From the NCBI GenBank assembly GCA_041484845.1, contig JBGPIK010000204.1:1-11533 (forward strand): a stretch of DNA of 11,533 nt, given 5' to 3'. A program made the translations under genes and the position numbers. Positions 1 to 5,548 of this stretch are shown one piece after another (within the stretch, counting starts at the first letter, position 1; every line of letters begins with the position of its first letter). The DNA comes from JBGPIK01 sp041484845. Its GTDB lineage: Bacteria; Desulfobacterota; Binatia; UBA9968. The notes beneath the pieces were generated by a model, which worked only from the letters and a program-made list of their open reading frames with translations, ran no database searches and was not told where the DNA came from.

Positions 1-296
1 CTACCTTGGCCTTGAACGCGCTGTCGTGATTCCTTCGTAGGTTTCTCATTTCCCCTGCCTCTCCTGTCCTTTCCTCATACCCGAAACCTACCTTAAACAA
101 CTGTCCTAATTTTGGGGAGACTATACCCTCACCGCTAGGACAAAACCCTGCGATATGATTGACAGGCGCTCCGCACTTTGTTATCCGAGCAGCAGGCTCG
201 CACTTCCACTGTCCTTCAACGTACAAATTAGCAATTTGCGGAAAAGCCCTTGCCAGCGGCTCAACGGGATCTCAAAGGCAAGGCGCGTAGAGGAAA

Positions 297-362
297 TGGA
301 GTGTTGGAGTATAGGAGTATTGGGTTTAAATACATCACTCCATTACTCCACCACTCCAATAC
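297..362. repeat. Inverted repeat built from 8-bp GGAGT units
   Basis: The left arm (297-324) consists of TGGAGTGT, TGGAGTAT, AGGAGTAT and TGGG, that is, GGAGT every 8 bases. The right arm (334-362) consists of ATCACTCC, ATTACTCC, ACCACTCC and AATAC, the same unit in reverse complement with the same 8-base period. The arms would pair into one long imperfect stem with a loop of about 10-13 bases (TTTAAATAC). Because the period is preserved in both arms, the arms can also slip relative to each other by one unit. Function is unknown; it may be a dispersed non-coding repeat or a transcript-end structure. Confidence 0.8.
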
Positions 363-386
363 TTTGTAGCGAACACGAGGCGCAAC

Positions 387-406
387 GAAGCCTATAAGGC
401 TTTTTT
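387..406 (+). terminator. Terminator-like hairpin before the first gene
   Basis: AAGCC (388-392), loop TATAA and GGCTT (398-402) form a 5-bp stem, extendable by a G-T pair, followed directly by a short T run to 406. It ends about 12 bases before the ribosome-binding site of the gene at 428. It could terminate transcription entering from the left or attenuate transcription of that gene. The stem is short, so strength is doubtful. Confidence 0.45.
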
Positions 407-427
407 AGCGGCCGGTTAGGAGATCCG

Positions 428-1441
428 ATGAATCGACATTGGTGCCAGTGTCTCATCGTCCTTTGTTGTCTCGCCCTTACACCCTTTCCGAGTTACAGCC
501 AGACTCGGCCCAAGGTCGTCATCGGTTATGCTTCGATGAGCTCGGTGGCGACGACGCTGTGGGTGACTCAGGAAAAGGGATTTTTTGCCAAGAACGGCAT
601 CGACGTTCAAACCATTTTTATTCCGGGTTCGCCGACATTGATCGCCACGTTGAGTAGCGGCGATGTCCAGTTCGGTTACACCGGTGGAACCGCGACTCTG
701 GGTTCTGCCGTTGGCGGACTCGACGTTAAGATCATCGCCTCTTTTGCCAACCGCGTGCAGGCCGATCTGGTGGTACGGCCCGACATCAAAACGCCCGCGG
801 ATCTTAAAGGCAAACGCATTGGCGTGACCAGCATCGGCGGCAGCGGCTGGATGTCGGTTATGCTGGGTCTGGAACAATTAGGACTGAATCCAGAGCGCGA
901 CCAGATTTCCCTCAGCGCCTTCGGCGATCAACGCGTTATCAGCCAGGCTGTGGAGCAAGGGACAATCAACGGCGCCGCCATCGCAGGCGTGTTTAGTCGT
1001 CGCCTCAAACGTTCGGGCTACAATATTCTCGGTGAACTCGAGAAAATTCCCCTGGTCGGCACGAGCATCGTCGTTAAGACGGACTATTTGAATGCGCAAA
1101 CCGCAACGGTGCGAAATACTCTCAAGGCGCTTATCGAAGGGCATGCTTATGTTCTGAATCCCGCCAACCGGGCAGCCGTACTTGAAATAATGACGAAGCG
1201 GCTGGGACTCACCGATGCCACCATGGCGAGTGACGGCCTCGACGATTACGTTAAGCGGGTTGACCGAAAGCCTTATGTCTCTATTGAAGGACTACGCAAC
1301 ATCCAGCGCTTCATGAAACTTAGAAACCCAAAGATCGGCGAAGTAAAGTTGGAACGGTTGATCGACGACAGCCTATTACGGGAGTTGGACAAAAGCGGCT
1401 TTATCGATCAGGCGTACGCGGCGAAACCGGTGCCGCGCTAA
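428..1441 (+). CDS. ABC transporter substrate-binding protein, NMT1/THI5-like (copy 1)
   Basis: This 337-residue protein is a periplasmic solute-binding protein of the SsuA/THI5/NMT1-like type (type II periplasmic fold). The N-terminus carries a Sec signal peptide: a hydrophobic core at about residues 9-20 and a likely signal peptidase I site after SYS (residue 24); no lipobox is seen. Family hallmarks include the early 'LWVTQEKGFFAKNGIDV' segment, the 'SGDVQFGYTGG' loop and the 'TPADLKGKRIGV' lobe start. AGGAG at 418-422 lies 5 bases before the ATG. The protein is clearly paralogous to the product of 3003-4016: equal length, and shared blocks such as IGVTSIGG, NPERDQISL and the MKLRNP...LIDD...SGFID tail. 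The ligand cannot be read from sequence; sulfonates, thiamine precursors and aromatic carboxylates are all known for the superfamily. No permease or ATPase is in the window. An amidohydrolase gene follows after 173 bases. Confidence 0.92.
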   Translation: MNRHWCQCLIVLCCLALTPFPSYSQTRPKVVIGYASMSSVATTLWVTQEKGFFAKNGIDVQTIFIPGSPTLIATLSSGDVQFGYTGGTATLGSAVGGLDVKIIASFANRVQADLVVRPDIKTPADLKGKRIGVTSIGGSGWMSVMLGLEQLGLNPERDQISLSAFGDQRVISQAVEQGTINGAAIAGVFSRRLKRSGYNILGELEKIPLVGTSIVVKTDYLNAQTATVRNTLKALIEGHAYVLNPANRAAVLEIMTKRLGLTDATMASDGLDDYVKRVDRKPYVSIEGLRNIQRFMKLRNPKIGEVKLERLIDDSLLRELDKSGFIDQAYAAKPVPR

Positions 1442-1443
1442 GA

Positions 1444-1562
1444 GACGGGGTGGCAATGCCTCCTTCGCTCTTCGACGAGTTCAGGGCGAGCGGGTGAGTC
1501 ATTAACTTTTCGTTAAGCCCCGTCCGTTCGTAGTGAGCTTGTCGAACCATGAACGGACTTTT
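1444..1562. repeat. Spacer with REP-like palindromes and possible terminator
   Basis: Between the first binding-protein gene and its amidohydrolase lie several short palindromes. GTCCGTTC (1522-1529) pairs with GAACGGAC (1551-1558), followed by TTTT, so it may terminate or attenuate transcription; its interior holds the GAGCTTGTCGAA core common in environmental bacterial repeats. CGCTC (1466-1470) pairs with GAGCG (1488-1492) around TTCGACGAGTTCAGGG. TTAAC (1502-1506) pairs with GTTAA (1512-1516). GACGGGG (1444-1450) could alternatively pair with CCCCGTC (1518-1524), which overlaps the first arm of the terminator-like hairpin, so two folds compete. Confidence 0.6.
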
Positions 1563-1600
1563 GACAGAGTCTTTTTGCGCGAAACCAGGGAATGACTAAA

Positions 1601-1607
1601 GGGAGGA
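1601..1607 (+). promoter_or_regulatory. Ribosome-binding site fixing the amidohydrolase start
   Basis: GGGAGGA sits 7 bases upstream of ATG at 1615. The in-frame TTG at 1609 would lie only one base after this motif, so ATG 1615 is the better start even though the open frame extends to the TTG. Confidence 0.8.
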
Positions 1608-1614
1608 ATTGACT

Positions 1615-2706
1615 ATGGCCATTGACGGAATGAAGGTTATCGATCTGGACAGCCATTTGGTCGGCGACCTTGAGAGCTGGGATCAAACGATCGAAGACCA
1701 GTGGCGGCCTTACTTGCCGAAAAAACTGCCGACCAAGGCCAACGAGCGCCGCCGTACTTTGATCGGTAATCGCATCATGATCGGCTCCGAGCTCGGCCGT
1801 CACAAGGCGGAAAAACAAGAGTGGGTCAAGGACGACGATCTCACGCCGCAGGGGCGCGTGCGCAACATGAACCTGGATGGCATTGACGTTGCCGTGCTGT
1901 CGCCCAATTCACCGGCGCTGGATATTCTCTGGTTCGTCGACGATCCGGAGCTTGCCGCCGCCTACGCGCGGGCACAGAACAACACCATGAACGCTTACGC
2001 GGCGCAGCAGCCGGGACGGCTCATGTGGGCGGGAGTCATTCCGCTGCAAGATCCCAAAGAGGCCATCAAGGAACTGCATCGCTCGGGCGAATTGGGTAGC
2101 AAGGCGCTCAATGTAAAAGCCACGCCGATCCCGGGAAAAGAATGGTCGGATCCCTATTTCGATCCGATCTTCCAAGAGATCGAAAAGCTTGGGATGCCGA
2201 TCATTTTTCACGACACCAAGACCGGTTCCATGGGACACGAGCGTTTCGCCGACAATTTTTTCTTTTCTCACATGGTCGGGAGAACCATTGAAACCATGGT
2301 TTGCCTCATGGTTTATCTCTGCGGCGGCATCCTGGAAAAATTTCCCGATCTGAAAATCATCTGCCTGGAAACCGGCGCTTCGCAAATGCCATGGTGGTTG
2401 TCGCGCATGGATGAGCACTTCGAAAAACTGCCGCATCTGGTTCCGTGGCAAAAAAGAAAACCGACCGAGATTTTCAATCAAAGCGTCTACGTCGGTTGCG
2501 AGCCGTTTGAAGACGGTCTCTTTGAATGGGCGGTGGAATATCTCGGTGGCGACCGTTTGGTGCTGGCCACCGATTCGCCCCACTGGGACTCTTCGCAACC
2601 GGGACGGGTAACGGGGCCGGTGGCGGCGAGCACGAAAATCTCCAAGGAGAACAAGCGCAAGGTCCTGGGCGAAAACGCCATTAAGCTGCTTGGTCTGGGA
2701 TTTTAA
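1615..2706 (+). CDS. Amidohydrolase, ACMSD/COG2159-like (copy 1)
   Basis: This 363-residue cytoplasmic protein belongs to the amidohydrolase 2 group (PF04909 type, TIM barrel), which includes ACMS decarboxylase and gamma-resorcylate decarboxylase. Visible landmarks: the strand-1 motif D10-L-D12-S-H14, where ACMSD has H-x-H; a strand-5 histidine in 'MPIIFHD' (H199); a further candidate histidine H219; 'LETGASQMPWWLSRMD' (251-266), the family's usual ESG-like segment; and the late aspartate in 'LATDSPHWD' (D320). The ending 'KVLGENAIKLLGL' is typical. These residues fit a divalent-metal hydrolase or non-oxidative decarboxylase; the substrate is unknown. The gene is preceded by a binding-protein gene and the pair is echoed by 3003-5211. 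It is only distantly similar to the second amidohydrolase, so the two may act on different substrates or steps. Confidence 0.9.
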   Translation: MAIDGMKVIDLDSHLVGDLESWDQTIEDQWRPYLPKKLPTKANERRRTLIGNRIMIGSELGRHKAEKQEWVKDDDLTPQGRVRNMNLDGIDVAVLSPNSPALDILWFVDDPELAAAYARAQNNTMNAYAAQQPGRLMWAGVIPLQDPKEAIKELHRSGELGSKALNVKATPIPGKEWSDPYFDPIFQEIEKLGMPIIFHDTKTGSMGHERFADNFFFSHMVGRTIETMVCLMVYLCGGILEKFPDLKIICLETGASQMPWWLSRMDEHFEKLPHLVPWQKRKPTEIFNQSVYVGCEPFEDGLFEWAVEYLGGDRLVLATDSPHWDSSQPGRVTGPVAASTKISKENKRKVLGENAIKLLGLGF

Positions 2707-3002
2707 GATTGCTCGTGACGCGGCAGTTGCGGTTGGCGGTTGTTCTAGCGGGTTGCTGAAAGACACTGTTTCCAGGCTGCTCAAAAAGATCTCAGAGGCG
2801 AGGCGCGCGAAAAATCGATCCTTCGACTCCGCTCAGGCTCCCACAGCCATTCGCTGTAGGATGGGTTGAGCGAAGCGATACCCGTCGGTCTTTTACGTTG
2901 GTGCGAGGCGATTTCGTGCACCCTTCGACAATGCTCAGGGCAATCGGCCTATGAGTCTTTTTCAGAAGCCTGCCACTGAATTGCTGAAGAAAGGGGTGAA
3001 TC
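2707..3002. repeat. Spacer filled by nested REP/MITE-like sequences
   Basis: No gene is supported here. Outer imperfect inverted repeats are GCGGGTTGCTGAAAGAC at 2748-2764 and GTCTTTTTCAGAAGCCTGC at 2955-2973, which match as reverse complements apart from a few bases and a 2-base length difference. Between them are a CCTTCGACTCCGCTCAGG element (2820-2837), a short-form GTAGGATGGGT repeat (2856-2886), and a CCCTTCGACAATGCTCAGGGC element (2921-2941). The arrangement looks like a non-autonomous palindromic element of about 225 bp into which, or from which, smaller REP-like units derive. AAGGGG at 2991-2996 is the ribosome-binding site of the next gene. Confidence 0.6.
2856..2886 (+). repeat. GTAGGATGGGT repeat, short form
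   Basis: It starts GTAGGATGGGT, continues with GAGCGAAGCGAT and ends ACCCGTC. The GATGGGT and ACCCGTC ends can pair in RNA with one G-U pair, giving a REP-like hairpin. It is the same subtype as the reverse-oriented copy at 5398-5430. Confidence 0.75.
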
Positions 3003-4016
3003 ATGGGACGATACGTGACGGTATTTTTCGTATTGCTGGTACTTTGGATGCCGGCCAATAGGGTACAAGCAGCCTCGGCGCCCGCCAAATATGTCATTGC
3101 CCACGCTGCAGTTAACGCGAGAGTCCTGCCCCTCTGGGTTGCTAAAGAGCAAGGCTTCTTCTCCAAGTACGGCGTGCCGACGGATATGATTTTTATCCGG
3201 CAGGCGCCGACCTTAGTTGCGGCGTTGACGTCCGGAGACATCCAGATCGGCTACACCGGCGGGACCGCCGTATTGGGAGCGGCGGCGGGCGGATCAGATC
3301 TGAAAATTCTGGCGGCTTTTACTAACCGAGTTACGTATGATGTTGTCACAAAGCGTGGCATTAAAACCCCCGAGGACTTGAGAGGAAAAATATTCGGCGT
3401 CCAGAGCATAGGCGGAACCGTTTGGATGGGAGCGATTCTCGCTTTGGAACACTTTGGGTTGGATCCAAACCGCGATCAGATCAGTTTGATTGCGGCCGGT
3501 GACCAATCGGTTCTCGCTCAGGCGCTCGTAACCGGAACCATCGATGCAACGGTGCTTGACGGTGTTATGAGCCGAACTCTGCGGGACAACGGCTATACTG
3601 TTTTGGCGGAGTTAAGCAAAGAAAACATTCCCATATCGAGTGTCGGAATTGTTGCCAAAGGCAGTTTCATCCAAAGCAATCCTCAAGCCATCGAAAATAT
3701 ACTGAAGGCGCTTTTGGAAAGCGAGGCCTTTATCTTCGGCCCGTCCAATAAACCAAAGGCATTGGCAATTCTCAAGCGGTATCTCAGAATCAATGACGAA
3801 GAGGCTGAGGATGGCTATAAAGATGTCATCAACGGCTTGGACCGAAAACCGCACGCGATTTTGGCCGGTTTGAAAAATGTTCAGCGTCTCATGAAATTGC
3901 GTAATCCTAATGTCGGGAAGGTGAAGCCCGAGGAATTGATCGATGACCGGTTTATGAAAAAATTAGATCAAAGCGGGTTTATCGACGAGCTGTACGCCAA
4001 GTACGGCGTCAAATGA
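3003..4016 (+). CDS. ABC transporter substrate-binding protein, NMT1/THI5-like (copy 2)
   Basis: This protein is again 337 residues and paralogous along its whole length to the product of 428-1441. A Sec signal peptide is evident (hydrophobic residues 5-17, likely cleavage after VQA at residue 23) with no lipobox. Conserved blocks include LWVAKEQGFFSKYGV, SGDIQIGYTGG, KTPEDLRGKIFGV, IGG.VWM and the C-terminal MKLRNPNVGKVKPEELIDD...SGFIDELYA. AAGGGG at 2991-2996 lies 6 bases before the ATG. The two copies differ most in the signal peptide and in residues of the ligand-facing middle (GVTSIGGSGWM against GVQSIGGTVWM), so they may bind related but different ligands. An amidohydrolase gene follows after 79 bases, repeating the order of the first pair. 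The stop codon lies inside a perfect inverted repeat (4014-4048). Confidence 0.92.
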   Translation: MGRYVTVFFVLLVLWMPANRVQAASAPAKYVIAHAAVNARVLPLWVAKEQGFFSKYGVPTDMIFIRQAPTLVAALTSGDIQIGYTGGTAVLGAAAGGSDLKILAAFTNRVTYDVVTKRGIKTPEDLRGKIFGVQSIGGTVWMGAILALEHFGLDPNRDQISLIAAGDQSVLAQALVTGTIDATVLDGVMSRTLRDNGYTVLAELSKENIPISSVGIVAKGSFIQSNPQAIENILKALLESEAFIFGPSNKPKALAILKRYLRINDEEAEDGYKDVINGLDRKPHAILAGLKNVQRLMKLRNPNVGKVKPEELIDDRFMKKLDQSGFIDELYAKYGVK

Positions 4017-4048
4017 CGAACCACCGCATTCGTCGCGATGGTTCGTCA
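4014..4048. repeat. 10-bp perfect inverted repeat over the stop codon
   Basis: TGACGAACCA (4014-4023) and TGGTTCGTCA (4039-4048) are perfect reverse complements around a 15-base loop. The first three bases are the TGA stop of the binding-protein gene. The right arm runs into TCATCCTGAGCCGTGGCGAAGGATC, a sequence type common in bacterial REP-like elements. No strong T run follows, so it is more likely an mRNA 3'-end stabiliser or processing structure than a classical terminator. Confidence 0.75.
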
Positions 4049-4095
4049 TCCTGAGCCGTGGCGAAGGATCTAATTCTTTTCCGGGAGGATACGAA

Positions 4096-5211
4096 ATGTA
4101 TATTGACGGCGATACCCATTATTGGCCGCTGCGATTTATCGACAAGGTGTCTCACCCTGGAAAGGGTCACATCGAAGTTAACAAAGACGACGGAAAATAT
4201 GTGCGCTATGGCGAGGTCGTCCCGGGATCAATGGCGACTTATTACCGCGACGGAAAAAAGATTCATTCCTTCAAGGAAGGGCGCTGGAGTTTGTCGCTGC
4301 GCGCCGAATATATGAAAAAGGACGGCTTTGATGTCCAGGTTCTGATTCCGGACAATCGGCCTCTCATCTATGAGATCGATGCCGAGTTGGGCCGGCAATT
4401 GGCGCGCGCTTATAACGACACGGCGGCCGAGGATATACGGGGCGACAATCGATTTATCGGCGTTGCGTGGATTTATCTTCCCGACATCAAAGAATCCATC
4501 CACGAGTTGCGCCGGGCGGTTAGAGATCTGGGCCTTAAAGCAGTAAAGCTCAACGGCGGGTGGGGTAATGGCGATCTGGATAATGAAGTTCTCTGGCCGC
4601 TCTACGAGGAGATCGCCGCTCTCGATATTCCCATTCTGGTCCACCCCGCCGCGCGTGTTTTTGAAGCGCAGCATAGCCATCCGTGGCTGGTCGGCAGCGA
4701 ACGCTTTCAAGGGTTCCAGCATTTCCCGACCGCACTGGGCTTTCCGCTGACTTATATGGTTAGCGCTGCGCGATTGATTTTTAGCGGTGTATTGGACCGT
4801 TTTCCGACGCTCAAGTTTGCCTTCTTCGAAGGCGGCATCGGCTGGGTGCCATGGTTGATGCACGCGCTCGACGCGCACACGCCCGGTGAAGCCGGCGTTT
4901 CGATCGCGGTGCAGCAATTTTTCGAAGGCAAGCAGCGGTTGAAGCGACGGCCGAGCCAATACTTCGACCAATTCTATATCGCCGCCGTCTCATGGGAATC
5001 TTATTTAGGTGAAACGATCAAGGGCTGGCCTAACCATAACATCATCATCGGCAGCGACTTCGATCATGGCGACGCCGTGGCGACCTGGCCGAGAACGGTG
5101 GATGTGATCAAAGGCATGACCAATCTTTCCGAATACGACAAAGAAAAAGTTCTGGGAAGCAACGCGATGAGGCTATTCGGAATGAAGGGGAACGGAACGG
5201 CCAGCCATTAA
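4096..5211 (+). CDS. Amidohydrolase, ACMSD/COG2159-like (copy 2)
   Basis: This 371-residue protein is of the same superfamily as the product of 1615-2706. Strand-1 motif is D4-G-D6-T-H8; the strand-5 histidine is in 'IPILVHPAAR' (H183); a second candidate histidine is H209 in 'FQHF'; 'FFEGGIGWVPWLMHALD' (243-259) is the characteristic ESG-like segment; and the late metal aspartate is in 'IIIGSDFDHGD' (D321, with D323 and H324 near). These fit a metal-dependent TIM-barrel hydrolase or decarboxylase, probably cytoplasmic, since there is no signal peptide. GGGAGGA (4083-4089) lies 6 bases before the ATG, a strong site. It is about equally long as copy 1 but shares mostly motif-level similarity (FP.LK, PW, KVLG.NA), so it looks like an old divergence rather than a recent tandem copy. 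Substrate unknown. Confidence 0.9.
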   Translation: MYIDGDTHYWPLRFIDKVSHPGKGHIEVNKDDGKYVRYGEVVPGSMATYYRDGKKIHSFKEGRWSLSLRAEYMKKDGFDVQVLIPDNRPLIYEIDAELGRQLARAYNDTAAEDIRGDNRFIGVAWIYLPDIKESIHELRRAVRDLGLKAVKLNGGWGNGDLDNEVLWPLYEEIAALDIPILVHPAARVFEAQHSHPWLVGSERFQGFQHFPTALGFPLTYMVSAARLIFSGVLDRFPTLKFAFFEGGIGWVPWLMHALDAHTPGEAGVSIAVQQFFEGKQRLKRRPSQYFDQFYIAAVSWESYLGETIKGWPNHNIIIGSDFDHGDAVATWPRTVDVIKGMTNLSEYDKEKVLGSNAMRLFGMKGNGTASH

Positions 5212-5279
5212 TTGCGTCTGATTGTAGGGTGTTAATCCTCGAGCCACTTCGACGAAGGTATAGGAAATTCGACTCAGCC

Positions 5280-5318
5280 GTAGGATGGGTGGAGGCGTTT
5301 TGTGCCGATACCCATCGC
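5280..5318 (+). repeat. GTAGGATGGGT repeat, long form
   Basis: This 39-base unit begins GTAGGATGGGTGGAGGCG and ends CCGATACCCATCGC. GATGGGT and ACCCATC form a perfect 7-bp stem. It has the same length as the copy at 9709-9747 and differs from it at two positions. It faces the short-form copy at 5398-5430. Confidence 0.85.
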
Positions 5319-5397
5319 GTTTGAGCTTGGGGCGTGGACGCTCACTGTTGTATTGTCAGAGCGCCTGCGACACGGCTCTTTATTTCCCAGCGATAAA

Positions 5398-5430
5398 GCG
5401 ATGGGTATCGCTTCGCTCGACCCATCCTAC
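5398..5430 (-). repeat. GTAGGATGGGT repeat, short form, reversed
   Basis: Reading the minus strand gives GTAGGATGGGTCGAGCG followed by AAGCGATACCCATCGC, 33 bases. It contains the same 7-bp terminal stem as the other copies but the shorter GAGCGAAGC centre, matching 2856-2886 rather than its neighbour at 5280-5318. Confidence 0.85.
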
Positions 5431-5478
5431 GTCCAGATTCGTTTTAGCCCCAACTTACCATCCATCCGGCCACTTCGA

Positions 5479-5508
5479 TTGACAATCTCGGGTGCATTGG
5501 ATAAGAAT
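5479..5508 (+). promoter_or_regulatory. Candidate sigma70-type promoter for the UbiD gene
   Basis: A consensus TTGACA (5479-5484) is followed after 18 bases by AAGAAT (5503-5508), a fair -10 match, then an AT-rich leader and AGGAGG. Its position just past the repeat cluster suggests that UbiD, the zinc-ribbon gene and the molybdenum hydroxylase gene form a separate transcript from the upstream genes. The call rests on motif matching alone. Confidence 0.35.
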
Positions 5509-5548
5509 TTTTGCATAAACTTTTTCATAAATTTTTCAGGAGGCCGCA

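Larger units (their letters stand above)
1..427. other. Gene-free leader region with hairpins
   Basis: I find no credible gene in this stretch. The only sizeable open frame (155-397) has low-complexity composition and runs straight through an inverted repeat, so I do not call it. The stretch holds the 8-bp-period inverted repeat at 297-362 and a terminator-like hairpin at 387-406. Around 269-288 is a short segment (GATCTCAAAGGCAAGGCGCG) that closely resembles 2788-2807 (GATCTCAGAGGCGAGGCGCG) in a later spacer, so it is probably repeat-derived. A TTGACA at 159-164 with a weak TATCCG 17 bases downstream could be a promoter for the first gene, but it is far upstream and I do not list it separately. 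Confidence 0.6.
5212..5548. other. Spacer with paired REP-like repeats and UbiD leader
   Basis: I see no gene in this 337-base gap. Its main content is two copies of the GTAGGATGGGT repeat in opposite orientation (5280-5318 and 5398-5430), 79 bases apart, which together could fold into one large stem. The open frames seen across it are read through repeat sequence. The right end is AT-rich and holds a candidate promoter (5479-5508) and the ribosome-binding site AGGAGG (5538-5543) of the UbiD gene. Confidence 0.7.

Noticed and set aside
297..362. CRISPR-like array
   Set aside because: The 8-base period has no spacer-sized unique sequence and the units invert in the middle, so it is an inverted repeat, not a CRISPR array.
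155..397. 80-codon plus-strand open frame
   Set aside because: It runs through the 8-bp-period inverted repeat and part of the terminator-like hairpin, has no ribosome-binding site and resembles no protein family.
1909..2784. 291-codon minus-strand open frame opposite the first amidohydrolase
   Set aside because: This is an antisense shadow; composition is biased and no family is recognised, while the plus frame carries all amidohydrolase landmarks.
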